A stretch of 64,000 nt of DNA, from NCBI GenBank assembly GCA_019637995.1, contig JAHBUQ010000002.1, positions 1,304,423 through 1,368,422 of the forward strand. Direction: 5' to 3'. The position numbers and the translations under genes were made by a program. This DNA is from Ignavibacteriota bacterium. GTDB taxonomy: Bacteria > Bacteroidota > Ignavibacteria > Kapaibacteriales > UBA2268. Numbering within the stretch: the first letter of the stretch is position 1; each line of letters starts with the position of its first letter. The notes beneath the pieces are model-generated. The model saw only the letters and a program-made list of their open reading frames with translations. It searched no databases and was not told the DNA's origin. Shown piece after piece: positions 36,065 through 45,200 of this stretch.

Positions 36065-37303
36065 TTATTTTTTCAAAACTTCAGTAACAAGCCTTGCCGC
36101 ATCTTCAAAATTAAGAGCTACTTTGAATTTCATGGTAGATTTTTTGAGCATTACAGCGGCTTCTTTGGCATTTGTTCCATCAAGACGTATGATAACAGGA
36201 AGTTTTACTTCAATTGTTTGAAGAGCCTGAATTATGCCTTCAGCTACTTTATCACAGCGAACAATACCACCGAAAATATTGATTAGAACAGCTTCCACAT
36301 TGGGGTCACTTAGCATTATTCTGAAAGCGTTTGCAATTCTTTCAGGATTTGCACCACCGCCTACATCAAGGAAGTTTGCCGGCTTACCGCCTGATAATTG
36401 AATTAAATCCATTGTAGCCATAGCTAATCCGGCACCATTGACCATACAGCCGACGTTACCGTCAAGTTTGATATAATTCAGATTAAATTTTGAAGCTTCA
36501 ACTTCTAAAGCGTCTTCTTCAGATACATCGCGAAGATCCATATATTCAGGATGGCGGAAAATAGCATTTTCATCAAAAGTCATTTTGCAATCTAAGGCAA
36601 TCATATCACCATCGGTAGTTAGAACAAGCGGATTTATTTCCACAAGACTGCAATCCAATTCATGGTAAGCTTTCACAAGCTTTGTTATAAAATTTATAAA
36701 GCTGTTAAAAGAACTGCCTTTAAGACCCAATCCAAAAGCCAAACTTCTTGCCTGATATGCCTGAAACCCGATAGCAGGGTCAATAGTTTCTTTGAGAATC
36801 TTTTCGGGAGTTTCTTCTGCAACTTTTTCAATTTCAACACCACCTTCAGTCGAAACCATAACAACATTTCTGCCGGTTTGTCTGTCGAGGGTAATACCTG
36901 CGTAAAATTCCTTGTCAATTGAAACACCCTCTTCAATGAGCATTTTACTGACTAAAGAGCCTTCTTCCCCGGTTTGGATTGTAACAAGTTTGTTACCTAA
37001 TGTGGCATTAGCGAACTGATATGCTTTATCGGAAATATTTCCACCGCTAATGACATTAACACCGCGAACAGTTTTGCCGAAAAGTTCAGCCGGCTCGCCA
37101 TTAGCAGCATTGATTACTGTACCTTTGCCTCTGCCGCCTGCATGAATTTGTGCTTTTAGAACTATAGTTCCTATTCCTTGAGATTCAAATTCGTTGTAAG
37201 TTATACTTCCGGCATCTTCTGCTGAATAGATGACTTTACCCTTTAGTGTAGGGACATTATACCTGCTTAACAACTCTTTTGCTTGATACTCATGAATCTT
37301 CAT
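36065..37303 (-). CDS. sucC: Succinyl-CoA ligase (ADP-forming) subunit beta
   Basis: 412 residues. It makes succinate and ATP from succinyl-CoA with SucD. The ATP-grasp N-terminus MKIHEYQAKELLSRYNVP is typical, with KAQIHAGGRGKG (nucleotide-binding), EINPLVLTTDGD and the C-terminal GGGANPERIANAFRIM and FGGIVRCDKVA. It is slightly longer than the usual 388. sucD is not adjacent. AAGGA precedes the ATG and a strong terminator follows. Confidence 0.96.
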   Translation of the reverse strand: MKIHEYQAKELLSRYNVPTLKGKVIYSAEDAGSITYNEFESQGIGTIVLKAQIHAGGRGKGTVINAANGEPAELFGKTVRGVNVISGGNISDKAYQFANATLGNKLVTIQTGEEGSLVSKMLIEEGVSIDKEFYAGITLDRQTGRNVVMVSTEGGVEIEKVAEETPEKILKETIDPAIGFQAYQARSLAFGLGLKGSSFNSFINFITKLVKAYHELDCSLVEINPLVLTTDGDMIALDCKMTFDENAIFRHPEYMDLRDVSEEDALEVEASKFNLNYIKLDGNVGCMVNGAGLAMATMDLIQLSGGKPANFLDVGGGANPERIANAFRIMLSDPNVEAVLINIFGGIVRCDKVAEGIIQALQTIEVKLPVIIRLDGTNAKEAAVMLKKSTMKFKVALNFEDAARLVTEVLKK

Positions 37304-37433
37304 TTTTTTCCTTAGAATTTATTTTAACTTATATTATAAAATATTTTCAACTTTGATTTAAGTAAAAATATTTAATCGTATCTACATATTAATTATTGTA
37401 AATACATACTAACAAGTTTTTTTTATTACAAAA

Positions 37434-37466
37434 TAACAAAAAAGCTGCCCAAAATTGAGCAGCTTT
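37434..37466 (-). terminator. Rho-independent terminator of sodB
   Basis: Read on the minus strand, AAAGCTGC pairs with GCAGCTTT around a 10-nt loop, followed by TTTTGTT. It lies about 25 nt after the sodB stop codon. Confidence 0.8.
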
Positions 37467-37490
37467 GTTCAATTTCGAATTCAATAAATA

Positions 37491-38066
37491 TCAGAATTTT
37501 GAAGCAACTGAATTCCAGTTGATTACATCAAAAAATGCTTCTACATATTTGGGACGTGCATTGCGATAGTCAATATAATAGGCATGTTCCCATACATCAA
37601 TACCCAAAAGTGCACTTTTACCTTCAGTTAGCGGATTGCCTGCATTGCTGTATGATACTATGTCAAGTTTGCCGTCAGAATTTTTAACAAGCCAGGTCCA
37701 GCCTGAGCCAAAAAGACCTGTTGCAGATTTTACAAATTTTTCTTTAAAGCTGTCAAATGAACCAAAACTCTGTTCCAAAGCTGAAAGCATATCGCCACTT
37801 GGAGTGCCGCCGCCATTTGGTGTCATTATATCCCAGAAAAATTCGTGATTCCAGATTTGAGCTGAATTATTGAATAGAGGACCTGATGATTTTGTAATTA
37901 TTTCTTCTAATGGCATATTTTCAAATTCGGTTCCGGCAATTAAGTTATTTGTATTGTTAACGTAAGCCTGAAGATGTTTGCTGTGATGAAAATCCATAGT
38001 TTCTTCTGAAATGTAAGGCGCCAAAGCATTTTTTGCGTAAGGTAATTCTTTGAGAATGAATGACAT
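37491..38066 (-). CDS. sodB: Iron-type superoxide dismutase
   Basis: 191 residues. It dismutates superoxide. Metal ligands appear in FHHSKHLQAYV, SAQIWNHEFFW and IDVWEHAYYIDYRNARP. The glutamine in NSAQIWNH and the SNAGNPL loop are the pattern of Fe-type rather than Mn-type enzymes, though cambialistic use is possible. No signal peptide. AGGAG precedes the ATG. Confidence 0.95.
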   Translation of the reverse strand: MSFILKELPYAKNALAPYISEETMDFHHSKHLQAYVNNTNNLIAGTEFENMPLEEIITKSSGPLFNNSAQIWNHEFFWDIMTPNGGGTPSGDMLSALEQSFGSFDSFKEKFVKSATGLFGSGWTWLVKNSDGKLDIVSYSNAGNPLTEGKSALLGIDVWEHAYYIDYRNARPKYVEAFFDVINWNSVASKF

Positions 38067-38272
38067 TTGATACTCCTGAATTGATTAAATAAATAATTAA
38101 AATATATATATAAACGCAAAAGATTAATAAAAATTTTATGTTATGCTAATTTTAATCCTAAATGTAAATAATTTTTATTTACATGTTATATTGTTCTCAA
38201 ATATTGCAAACTTTAATTTTTCTATATTTGATAAAAATGTAAATCATATTTTTTTATTCAAAATTATCAGAT

Positions 38273-38280
38273 TACTTTTG
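38273..38280 (+). promoter_or_regulatory. Putative -7 element (TACTTTTG)
   Basis: This exact match lies 48 nt before the porin ATG at 38329. A TTTT lies about 20 nt further upstream in place of TTTG. Confidence 0.4.
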
Positions 38281-38328
38281 TATTTGTTAAGATTGTGTTA
38301 ATTGTATTTTTCTCAAAATGGATAAGAA

Positions 38329-39531
38329 ATGAATCTACGTTTATGGTATTTCATTGCATTACTTACAGCAATGCCTGTTTTCATAGAAGCACAGGAAACA
38401 ACCCGCTCACCTGCCAGCTTTGACTTTAATTCAAATGGAATTATGTTTGAAACAGCAGATACATCTCTTTCAGTGATTATGCGATTTCGTATGCAAAACA
38501 GAATCAGCTACAACACTGTATCGGAAACTGACTTAAGCGCAAAAAGTACAGAGCTTGCTGTAAGAAGACTTCGATTGCGTTTTGGTGGTTTATTGTATAA
38601 AAAGCTTAGTTTTAATTTGCAGCTTTCATTTGCAAGAAGGGACTGGGATATTGTTGATTCGGATTTACCTAACTTAATTCGTGATGCAATGGTATTTTGG
38701 AACTTTTCACCCAATATCCAACTTGGAATCGGACAGACTAAACTACCCGGCAACAGGCAAAGAGTTATTTCTTCTGGCGATATGCAGTTTACAGACAGGT
38801 CAATAGTAAATTCTATATTTACTATTGACAGAGATTTCGGTATTCAGGGTTTGTATTCTACAAAAATAAGTGATGTAGGACTTAATATAAGAGGAGCTTT
38901 ATCAAATGGAGACGGGAGATATGCTCCACAAATGCCCGGAGCAAATTTTGCTTATACAGGAAGAATTGAAGTCCTGCCATTTGGTAAATTCTCAGGCGGC
39001 GGCGATTATTTCGAGGGAGATTTGATGCGTGAACAGAAGCCTAAATTATCAGTTGGGGTAACATATTCATATAACGAGAAATCAACAAGAACACGCGGGC
39101 AGTTGGGTCCTCAGCTTCTGAAGACTGTTGACCAGAGTGTTCTTCTGGCTGATGCAATTTTGAAATACAGAGGATTTGCATTCTACACTGAGTATGCTCA
39201 AAGAAATGCTGATGAGCCTTTCACCGGATTTTTAGAAGGTGCACCGGTTTATGTTTATATTGGGCAGGGGTATCTTTTTCAGGCATCATATATTTTCGAC
39301 AGCAATATCGAAGTCGCCGTCAGAATGGCAACAGTTATTCCTGATGAAGCTATACGTGAATTCTCAGGCGCTGAATTCAACAGACAATTTACCGGCAGTT
39401 TATCATATTATATAAGCAATCACAGAGCTAAAGCACAACTTGAGTTAATACACAATACTCTTGAAAATATGATTACAAATAGTGAAAGAATAAACTGGAC
39501 AGGCAGATTTAATCTAGAAGTCGGAATTTAG
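38329..39531 (+). CDS. OprO/OprP-like phosphate-selective porin
   Basis: 400 residues with a signal peptide (MNLRLWYFIALLTAMPVFIEAQ). The mature part is a beta-barrel with the family features: an N-terminal strand FRMQNRISYNT, ELAVRRLRLRFGGLLYKKLSF, AMVFWNFSPNIQLGIGQTKLPGNRQR, and a final strand WTGRFNLEVGI. Such porins pass phosphate or other anions across the outer membrane. Selectivity residues cannot be assigned here. A terminator follows. Confidence 0.85.
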   Translation: MNLRLWYFIALLTAMPVFIEAQETTRSPASFDFNSNGIMFETADTSLSVIMRFRMQNRISYNTVSETDLSAKSTELAVRRLRLRFGGLLYKKLSFNLQLSFARRDWDIVDSDLPNLIRDAMVFWNFSPNIQLGIGQTKLPGNRQRVISSGDMQFTDRSIVNSIFTIDRDFGIQGLYSTKISDVGLNIRGALSNGDGRYAPQMPGANFAYTGRIEVLPFGKFSGGGDYFEGDLMREQKPKLSVGVTYSYNEKSTRTRGQLGPQLLKTVDQSVLLADAILKYRGFAFYTEYAQRNADEPFTGFLEGAPVYVYIGQGYLFQASYIFDSNIEVAVRMATVIPDEAIREFSGAEFNRQFTGSLSYYISNHRAKAQLELIHNTLENMITNSERINWTGRFNLEVGI

Positions 39532-39543
39532 AATAATATAAGT

Positions 39544-39576
39544 AAGGGCGAATTGTCGTTCGCCCTTGTTTTTTAA
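39544..39576 (+). terminator. Rho-independent terminator of the porin gene
   Basis: AAGGGCGAA (39544-39552) pairs perfectly with TTCGCCCTT (39559-39567), followed by G and T6. Confidence 0.85.
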
Positions 39577-39663
39577 TCACATCTTCACAAATTTTTCCAC
39601 CTTATTACCAATCCTTATAAAATACACTCCTGCCGGTAAATGCGAAACATCAATTCTTTGGGT

Positions 39664-39683
39664 GGACAGGTCAAGCCCTGTCC
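39664..39683. repeat. Palindrome inside the sorting-domain coding sequence (copy 1a)
   Basis: GGACAGG and CCTGTCC are perfect 7-bp arms around a 6-nt loop. It encodes GTGLDLS of the sorting domain. The right arm continues CCCTAC-like, as in the intergenic palindrome at 42223-42251. Confidence 0.75.
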
Positions 39684-39740
39684 CTACGGACATCACCTCA
39701 ATTCCAAGCATATCGAATATTTGTACTTTATCTACTGCTG

Positions 39741-39760
39741 CAAAGGGCTGAAGCCCTTTG
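39741..39760. repeat. Palindrome inside the sorting-domain coding sequence (copy 1b)
   Basis: CAAAGGGCT and AGCCCTTTG are perfect 9-bp arms with a 2-nt loop. It encodes NKGLQPFA, in the loop between the first two strands of the sorting domain. Confidence 0.8.
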
Positions 39761-40672
39761 TTGCTGAATTGAATTGTAATAAAATCACTTGCGGGATTTG
39801 GGTAAGAAGTTGATTGTTCTCTGTCATCAATAAATTCAAAAAATGAAGTAATAGTTGGGCAATGAAGCTTCGCAACCGCACATTTATCATATTCAGTTAA
39901 ATTATAAGCATCCCTATTTGCAGGCATAAAGGATCGCATCACTGCACCTGAAGTTGGCTCCAATTTTGGATCAGGGTTGTTACAATGTTTATCATCAAAG
40001 TGACCTAAACCTAAAATATGGCCAATTTCATGCAAAAGTACTGAACAAATATTTTATGTATTATAACCTTTGTCTGGCTCTCGAGTATAATAATCGCTGT
40101 CATACTGGCAAAATGACTTTGCATAAAATCCATCAATCTTCTTTCCTCTCCAGGAATCTGAATTATTTAATGTGATATTACTTGTCGAACAGTTATATAT
40201 ACAAGGATGCCCTATACCATATGACCACCTAGATTCAGCATATGCTAAAGTGGTTGGACTACTAAAATCACTAGCTTTTTTAGACCATCTCAATTTAATT
40301 TGACATCCACTTGAACAAGAAGCATCTTGTTTACCACATACACAATTCCATTGTCTTTGGGCACAATTAATATCTTCTTGAATTCTTGTAGCATCAAACA
40401 CAGTCTCAAGACCTGTCATGGTAGGCAATTGTATTATCCCTGGTCCATCTTTATGGTCAATTATTGAACATATTGGCATAGATCCACGACGAACTGGTGG
40501 ATTCAAACCAAGAGGTTCATTTGTACAAACAACATTACTCAAGCAGTCATGATAAGGATACTTAATTGATTCATCACATTTTAAATTAACACCACAATCA
40601 TCTGCTAATAAATTTGAACAACTGAAGACTAATAAAAACAATATAAGATAGTTCATTTTATCCTCTCATTAA

Positions 40673-41578
40673 TTATGGTGTAAAATTTTTAATTTGATTG
40701 ACTCTGGTTTGGATTAAATTATAAAATGTATTTATATCTATATTTGTACCAAACCCAAGTTCATTATGTATATCAATTATGCTGTTATCTATAACCGGAT
40801 ATATTGAATTTGTCTTAGAATCAACAAATCTTAGAGGAAAAATTGTAAAGTATGAAGACGTTTCTGTTTTACAAATAAGCCTGTAATCAAAAAAAACAAA
40901 ATATGATTGACCCGGAATCATTTCAAAATCAGGATTATATGTAAACCATTCCTTTGCAATTTCAAACTTAATGCACTTTTGAATAGGTGAGCCTATTATA
41001 GGTGGATTTGGACATTCACTAATTACTTTTCCTTTTATTAAACTATCAATATATGCCGTTATGATACTTGCTGTTTTTGCACTTCTAGCTATAGAATCAT
41101 TATAGTTATAGACTGAGTTAACAGTTATTTTTGCTATAACAAATGAAGCCAACAAAGAAGCATCCAAAATTGGTTCTGGAGAAATTCTTCTTACAAAATC
41201 ATAAAATAAATGCTCATAATCCATTGCTTCATACTTATTTATTTGTCCACTATGTTTATAGTTAAGATATTTTTCAGGATTGAATTCCAGCATTTTATAA
41301 AAATATCTCATCATAGTTTTGATCGTATCATTATATGTTTGATTGTTCATGAAACTGTAATAGTCATCAATATCCACATTTTTGGTTAAACTATCCAGTG
41401 CAATATATCCAATCAACACATCAAAGGGCATATCTGTAGAATATGGTGGGCAATTATGATTTAATGGAATTTCAAAATTCAGACCCTGATCTTCCGGAAA
41501 GCAAGGAGGACTCTGAGATAATAGGGTAAAACAACTCAAATTGATGAGTAATCCTATAATAATAATAGTATTTTTCAT
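40673..41578 (-). CDS. Hypothetical secreted protein
   Basis: 301 residues with a signal peptide (MKNTIIIIGLLINLSCFTLLSQ). The mature part is moderately acidic, rich in Tyr, Asp and Ile, with a few cysteines and mixed helix-strand content. I recognise no domain and no sorting motif. It lies 16 nt upstream of the interrupted metalloprotease gene on the same strand. It has its own AAGGA site, so the two were probably one transcript. It could be a partner or inhibitor of the protease, which is speculation from position only. Confidence 0.6.
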   Translation of the reverse strand: MKNTIIIIGLLINLSCFTLLSQSPPCFPEDQGLNFEIPLNHNCPPYSTDMPFDVLIGYIALDSLTKNVDIDDYYSFMNNQTYNDTIKTMMRYFYKMLEFNPEKYLNYKHSGQINKYEAMDYEHLFYDFVRRISPEPILDASLLASFVIAKITVNSVYNYNDSIARSAKTASIITAYIDSLIKGKVISECPNPPIIGSPIQKCIKFEIAKEWFTYNPDFEMIPGQSYFVFFDYRLICKTETSSYFTIFPLRFVDSKTNSIYPVIDNSIIDIHNELGFGTNIDINTFYNLIQTRVNQIKNFTP

Positions 41579-41860
41579 AATAAAATCCTTAATTAATTAA
41601 AAATTATTTTTGGAAGATAATTTTCTATCTCAACAATTTTCTAGAATTTTTATATTTGTAAATATTAAATCTAAAACCATAAGAAAAGATGTTGAAATGA
41701 CCATTTAAAGACTAAGGATAATTATTCCTAAGTCCAAAATCATCCAATTTTGCGACAGAAATGATTTATATTTTGTAAATCTTATCTGCCGCTAAATCGT
41801 AATTCCGGGAATTTTAAGCTCCTCAAATAAAATAAATATTTTAATTTTGTGAAAATACTT

Positions 41861-41904
41861 TTCGTTGAGAATTCGTTGAGAATTCGTTGAGAATTCGTTG
41901 AGAC
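41861..41904. repeat. Four-copy 11-bp tandem repeat
   Basis: The unit TTCGTTGAGAA is repeated four times without gaps, and the last copy ends in C. Three copies are identical, which suggests slippage. Confidence 0.9.
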
Positions 41905-42222
41905 AAAATTTATTAAACAAAAAATCTTTTTCTGTTGAAGTAATAAAGGAGAGATAAAGCGTTTGAAAAATGCAGATAACAAAATGGCAAAAAGGTTTAC
42001 GATTGCCTCAATTTTCGGGGCAATGCTACTGTTGTTTCTAATATTTTTTCCAGTTAAAATCATTATTTTTCGTAATTACCATTATCGCTTTACTAAAATA
42101 GGAAGAATTTAATTAATGTGCAAACTTTTTTTCACAATCAGAAAATTTCTCCACCTAATTCCCAATTATTGTCAGAATCGCAGATTATTCGGATTGAAGA
42201 ATTTCGCGGATTTATATATAAA

Positions 42223-42251
42223 GTAGGGGCAGGTTCCGAACCTGCCCCTAC
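42223..42251. repeat. REP-like palindrome with 14-bp arms
   Basis: GTAGGGGCAGGTTC and GAACCTGCCCCTAC are perfect 14-bp arms around one base. It begins 8 nt beyond the stop codon of the gene at 42259 and may act as its terminator, but has no T run. The arms resemble the CTD palindrome at 39664-39683. Confidence 0.85.
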
Positions 42252-42258
42252 GGTATTT

Positions 42259-45200
42259 CTACATCTTCACAAATTTTTCCACCTTATTACCAATACGGAT
42301 GAAATACACTCCTGCGGGCAGATGAGATACATCTATTCTTTGTGTGGACAGGTCAAGCCCTATCCATACAGACATAACTTCTAAACCGAGCATATCGAAT
42401 AGCTGCACTTTCTCTGCTCGTGCAAAGGGCTGAAGCCCTATGTCGCTTAGCCGGATTGTGATGAAGTCGGATGAGGGATTGGGAAAAATATTTACAAATA
42501 AATCATTGCTTTCTTCAACTGATGAAGGGTTTTGAGTAGTAAATTCAACAATATCACTCCACCTGCTCGAATTTGTATCATTAAAAGATTTTACTCTTAC
42601 GAAATACTTGGTATTATTCTCCAATGAATAATTATAGAATTCATAGTCGAAATTGGAAAGTTCACTAATTACACCTTCAAAATTTTCATCAGTCGCAATT
42701 TGCAGATGATATCTGTGAATATTATTTTGAAGTACCCATGTGATTGTTCCATCTTTTGGTACGTTAATGCTACCTTTTGCAGGGAATGTAATCAGCGGCG
42801 ATTCAAGCTCAGTAGTAAATTTCAGAGGTTTTGACCAAAGACTTTTTGATGAATCATTAGAAGCAGCAATTCTGACGTAATATAATGTTCCATATTCGAG
42901 GTTGCTATAATTCAGTTCGTTTCCAATTATACCGGACTGTTTATACATTATTGTTCTGAAACTTTCGTGATTAGAGATTGAAACTTGATAATCAGAAGCG
43001 TAAGAAACAGGATTCCATGATATTTTTCCTGCAACAGGAACTGTTGTAACTCCGTCTTTAAGATTTGTTATCACCGGAATACTAAGAGATGTTTTGGAAG
43101 CAGTCGTGAAGGGCCAGGTGGCTGACCACTCGCTCAATTCTCCATCTCTTGAATATCTTACACGCCAGAAGTATGTAGTGTGATAATCAAAATTGATATA
43201 ATTAAAAAAGCTATTTTTATAAACATCTTCAAATATTATATTTTCATCAAAATTGGAATTCTTTGAAACTTGTAATGTATAATAATCAATATCTGCAATT
43301 TCATTCCATTCCAGTTTTCCTGCAAGTGGAACCTGTAAAGCATCATTTCCGGGTTTTACAAGTTCAACAATCCTGCCCGGCTCTATTATATTAAACGATC
43401 TAACCTGAGACCAGCCACTACTGTCATACTTACTATAAGCCTTAACACGCCAATAATATGTATCATTAATTTTCAAATCTTCAAGTATAAGGTGCGTTTC
43501 TTTAATATTTTTATGTTCAATAACATTATTAGCAAACAAATTATTCGTTGAAACTTGAAGTGTATAGTTAATAGCTTTTATTCTTTGGTTCCAATGCAAA
43601 CTCACTTCAGAAAATGCTTCAGCTCCATCATGAGGAAGAATCAAACTCGGAGGCATTAACTCAAGTCCTTTCCCTGTTTTGAAGCTAAAGGAATTCGACC
43701 AAGGGCTTATTAATTCATCACGGTATGCCATTACACGCCAAACATAAGTCTTATTTGGAGCAAGCTCTTCGATTTGATAATAATTATACTCTAAATTATC
43801 CAACTCAATAAAAATGTTTTCAAAATTATAATCATTGGATATTTGCAGTTTGAATTTTATACCTGCCGCTTTCTTATCCCAAGAAAGTCTGATATCTACA
43901 TTGGTATTATTAGCATTATTGTCCGGATATTTCAGTTGGACAGGCGAAAGCATTGTTGTAAACATTCTGGTATCACTCCAGTCGCTTTCATCAGTTGACC
44001 TTGATGCCTTTACTCTCCAGAAATAGCTTTTATCATATTGGAGCTCACTTATTTCTATACTTTCGTTTTTAAGTTTGTCGGCACTCATTATTAAATTATC
44101 GAACTCTACATTATCAGCTAACTGAAATTCATAAAAGTCTGTACCCTGAACGTAACTCCACGAAAAATTAAATTTATTGGGAACATTGATTACACTATCG
44201 GCAGGAGACGATAAAATAGGTGTGGCAATTACAGTGGTAAATTCCCGTACATCCGACCAGCTGCTTGAGTCTGAACCTTTGAAAGCTCTGACTCTCCAGT
44301 AATATTTGATATTATGTGTAAAACCAAGAAAAGTGAAATAATTATTATTTATGTTTTTTGCATTTATGATTGGGTTTGTAAAATTTTCATAGTAATTAAT
44401 TTGAATTTGATAACTGTCAGCTCCATCAACTTTTGACCATTTAATTGTGTCTTTAGGTGAAAAACCAAAGGAAAAATCATCGGGGAAAGTAAGCTCCGGA
44501 GCAGCTACATTTGTGTTAAATGTAAATACATCCGACCATTCAGATGTATCTTTTGTTGCTATCGCTCTCACTCTCCAGAAATATTTATCATTGAAGCTTA
44601 AATTTGAAAAGTTATATTTTGTATCATTATTTACGATTTGTGAAAATAAGGTATTTGAAAAGTTCTGAGTTTTGGATAACTGAACCTGATAATATTCTGC
44701 ACCTGTAACCGAGCTCCACACAAGATTACCTTCATTTGAAATAAAGGAATTGTATGATGGAGAAAGTAAAATTGGTTTGTCCAAATCAATAACATCAATT
44801 ACAAATTCACCCCACCCGGAAAAATCAGCATAAAGCTCACCCGTTGCTTGACTATAATAGGTTTGAAGCATTTCAAAAACTCCATAACCTTCCTTGCTTC
44901 TCTTATAAATAACGAGTTTAGAAGGAGAATCATTATAATTTAAGTCAGCCAATCTAACTTTAAAAGTACCGTTTAAATTCGGCTCATTCTTGTCAGTTGA
45001 AAGTACCCATCGTAAAGGCAATGTACTAATCAGATTCTGATTACTCGGTTCAAAATATGGAGGAGCATAGTCATGTTTTTGCAAATAGGTTCTTGTCATT
45101 TGACCAATATTTGCAACAGAAATTGATACACCTGTATTACCATTTGCACCTGTAAAATTATAATTTCCTGCTCCTGATATTTGCTTTTCATCGTAAACAG

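Larger units (their letters stand above)
39577..40656 (-). pseudogene. Matrixin-like metalloprotease with T9SS domain, interrupted by an in-frame stop
   Basis: The frame opens at the ATG at 40656 (GAGGA upstream, signal peptide MNYLILFLLVFSCSNLLAD) and runs 200 codons to TAA at 40054-40056. Exactly in the same frame it continues with ICSVLLHEIGHILGLGHF, the zinc-binding HExxHxxGxxH of matrixin-type proteases. It then runs to a T9SS sorting domain ending at 39577. Restoring the stop would give a 359-residue cysteine-rich secreted protease. The stop falls seven codons before the catalytic helix, so the upstream product alone lacks the active site. It could be a decaying gene, a sequence error or a readthrough case. 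Confidence 0.8.
41579..42258. other. 680-bp AT-rich region without a convincing gene
   Basis: It holds the promoter side of the gene ending at 41578, a four-copy 11-bp tandem repeat (41861-41904) and a perfect 14-bp-arm palindrome (42223-42251). Short open frames here lack ribosome sites and normal composition. I see no RNA gene. Confidence 0.6.

Noticed and set aside
41861..41904. CRISPR array
   Set aside because: The 11-bp units are adjacent with no spacers and no cas gene is near.
41782..42063. 93-codon minus-strand frame in the gene-poor region
   Set aside because: It runs through the 11-bp tandem repeat, has no ribosome site and no recognisable protein character.
42118..42384. 88-codon plus-strand frame
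   Set aside because: It crosses the palindrome and the antisense of a sorting domain; no evidence of a gene.
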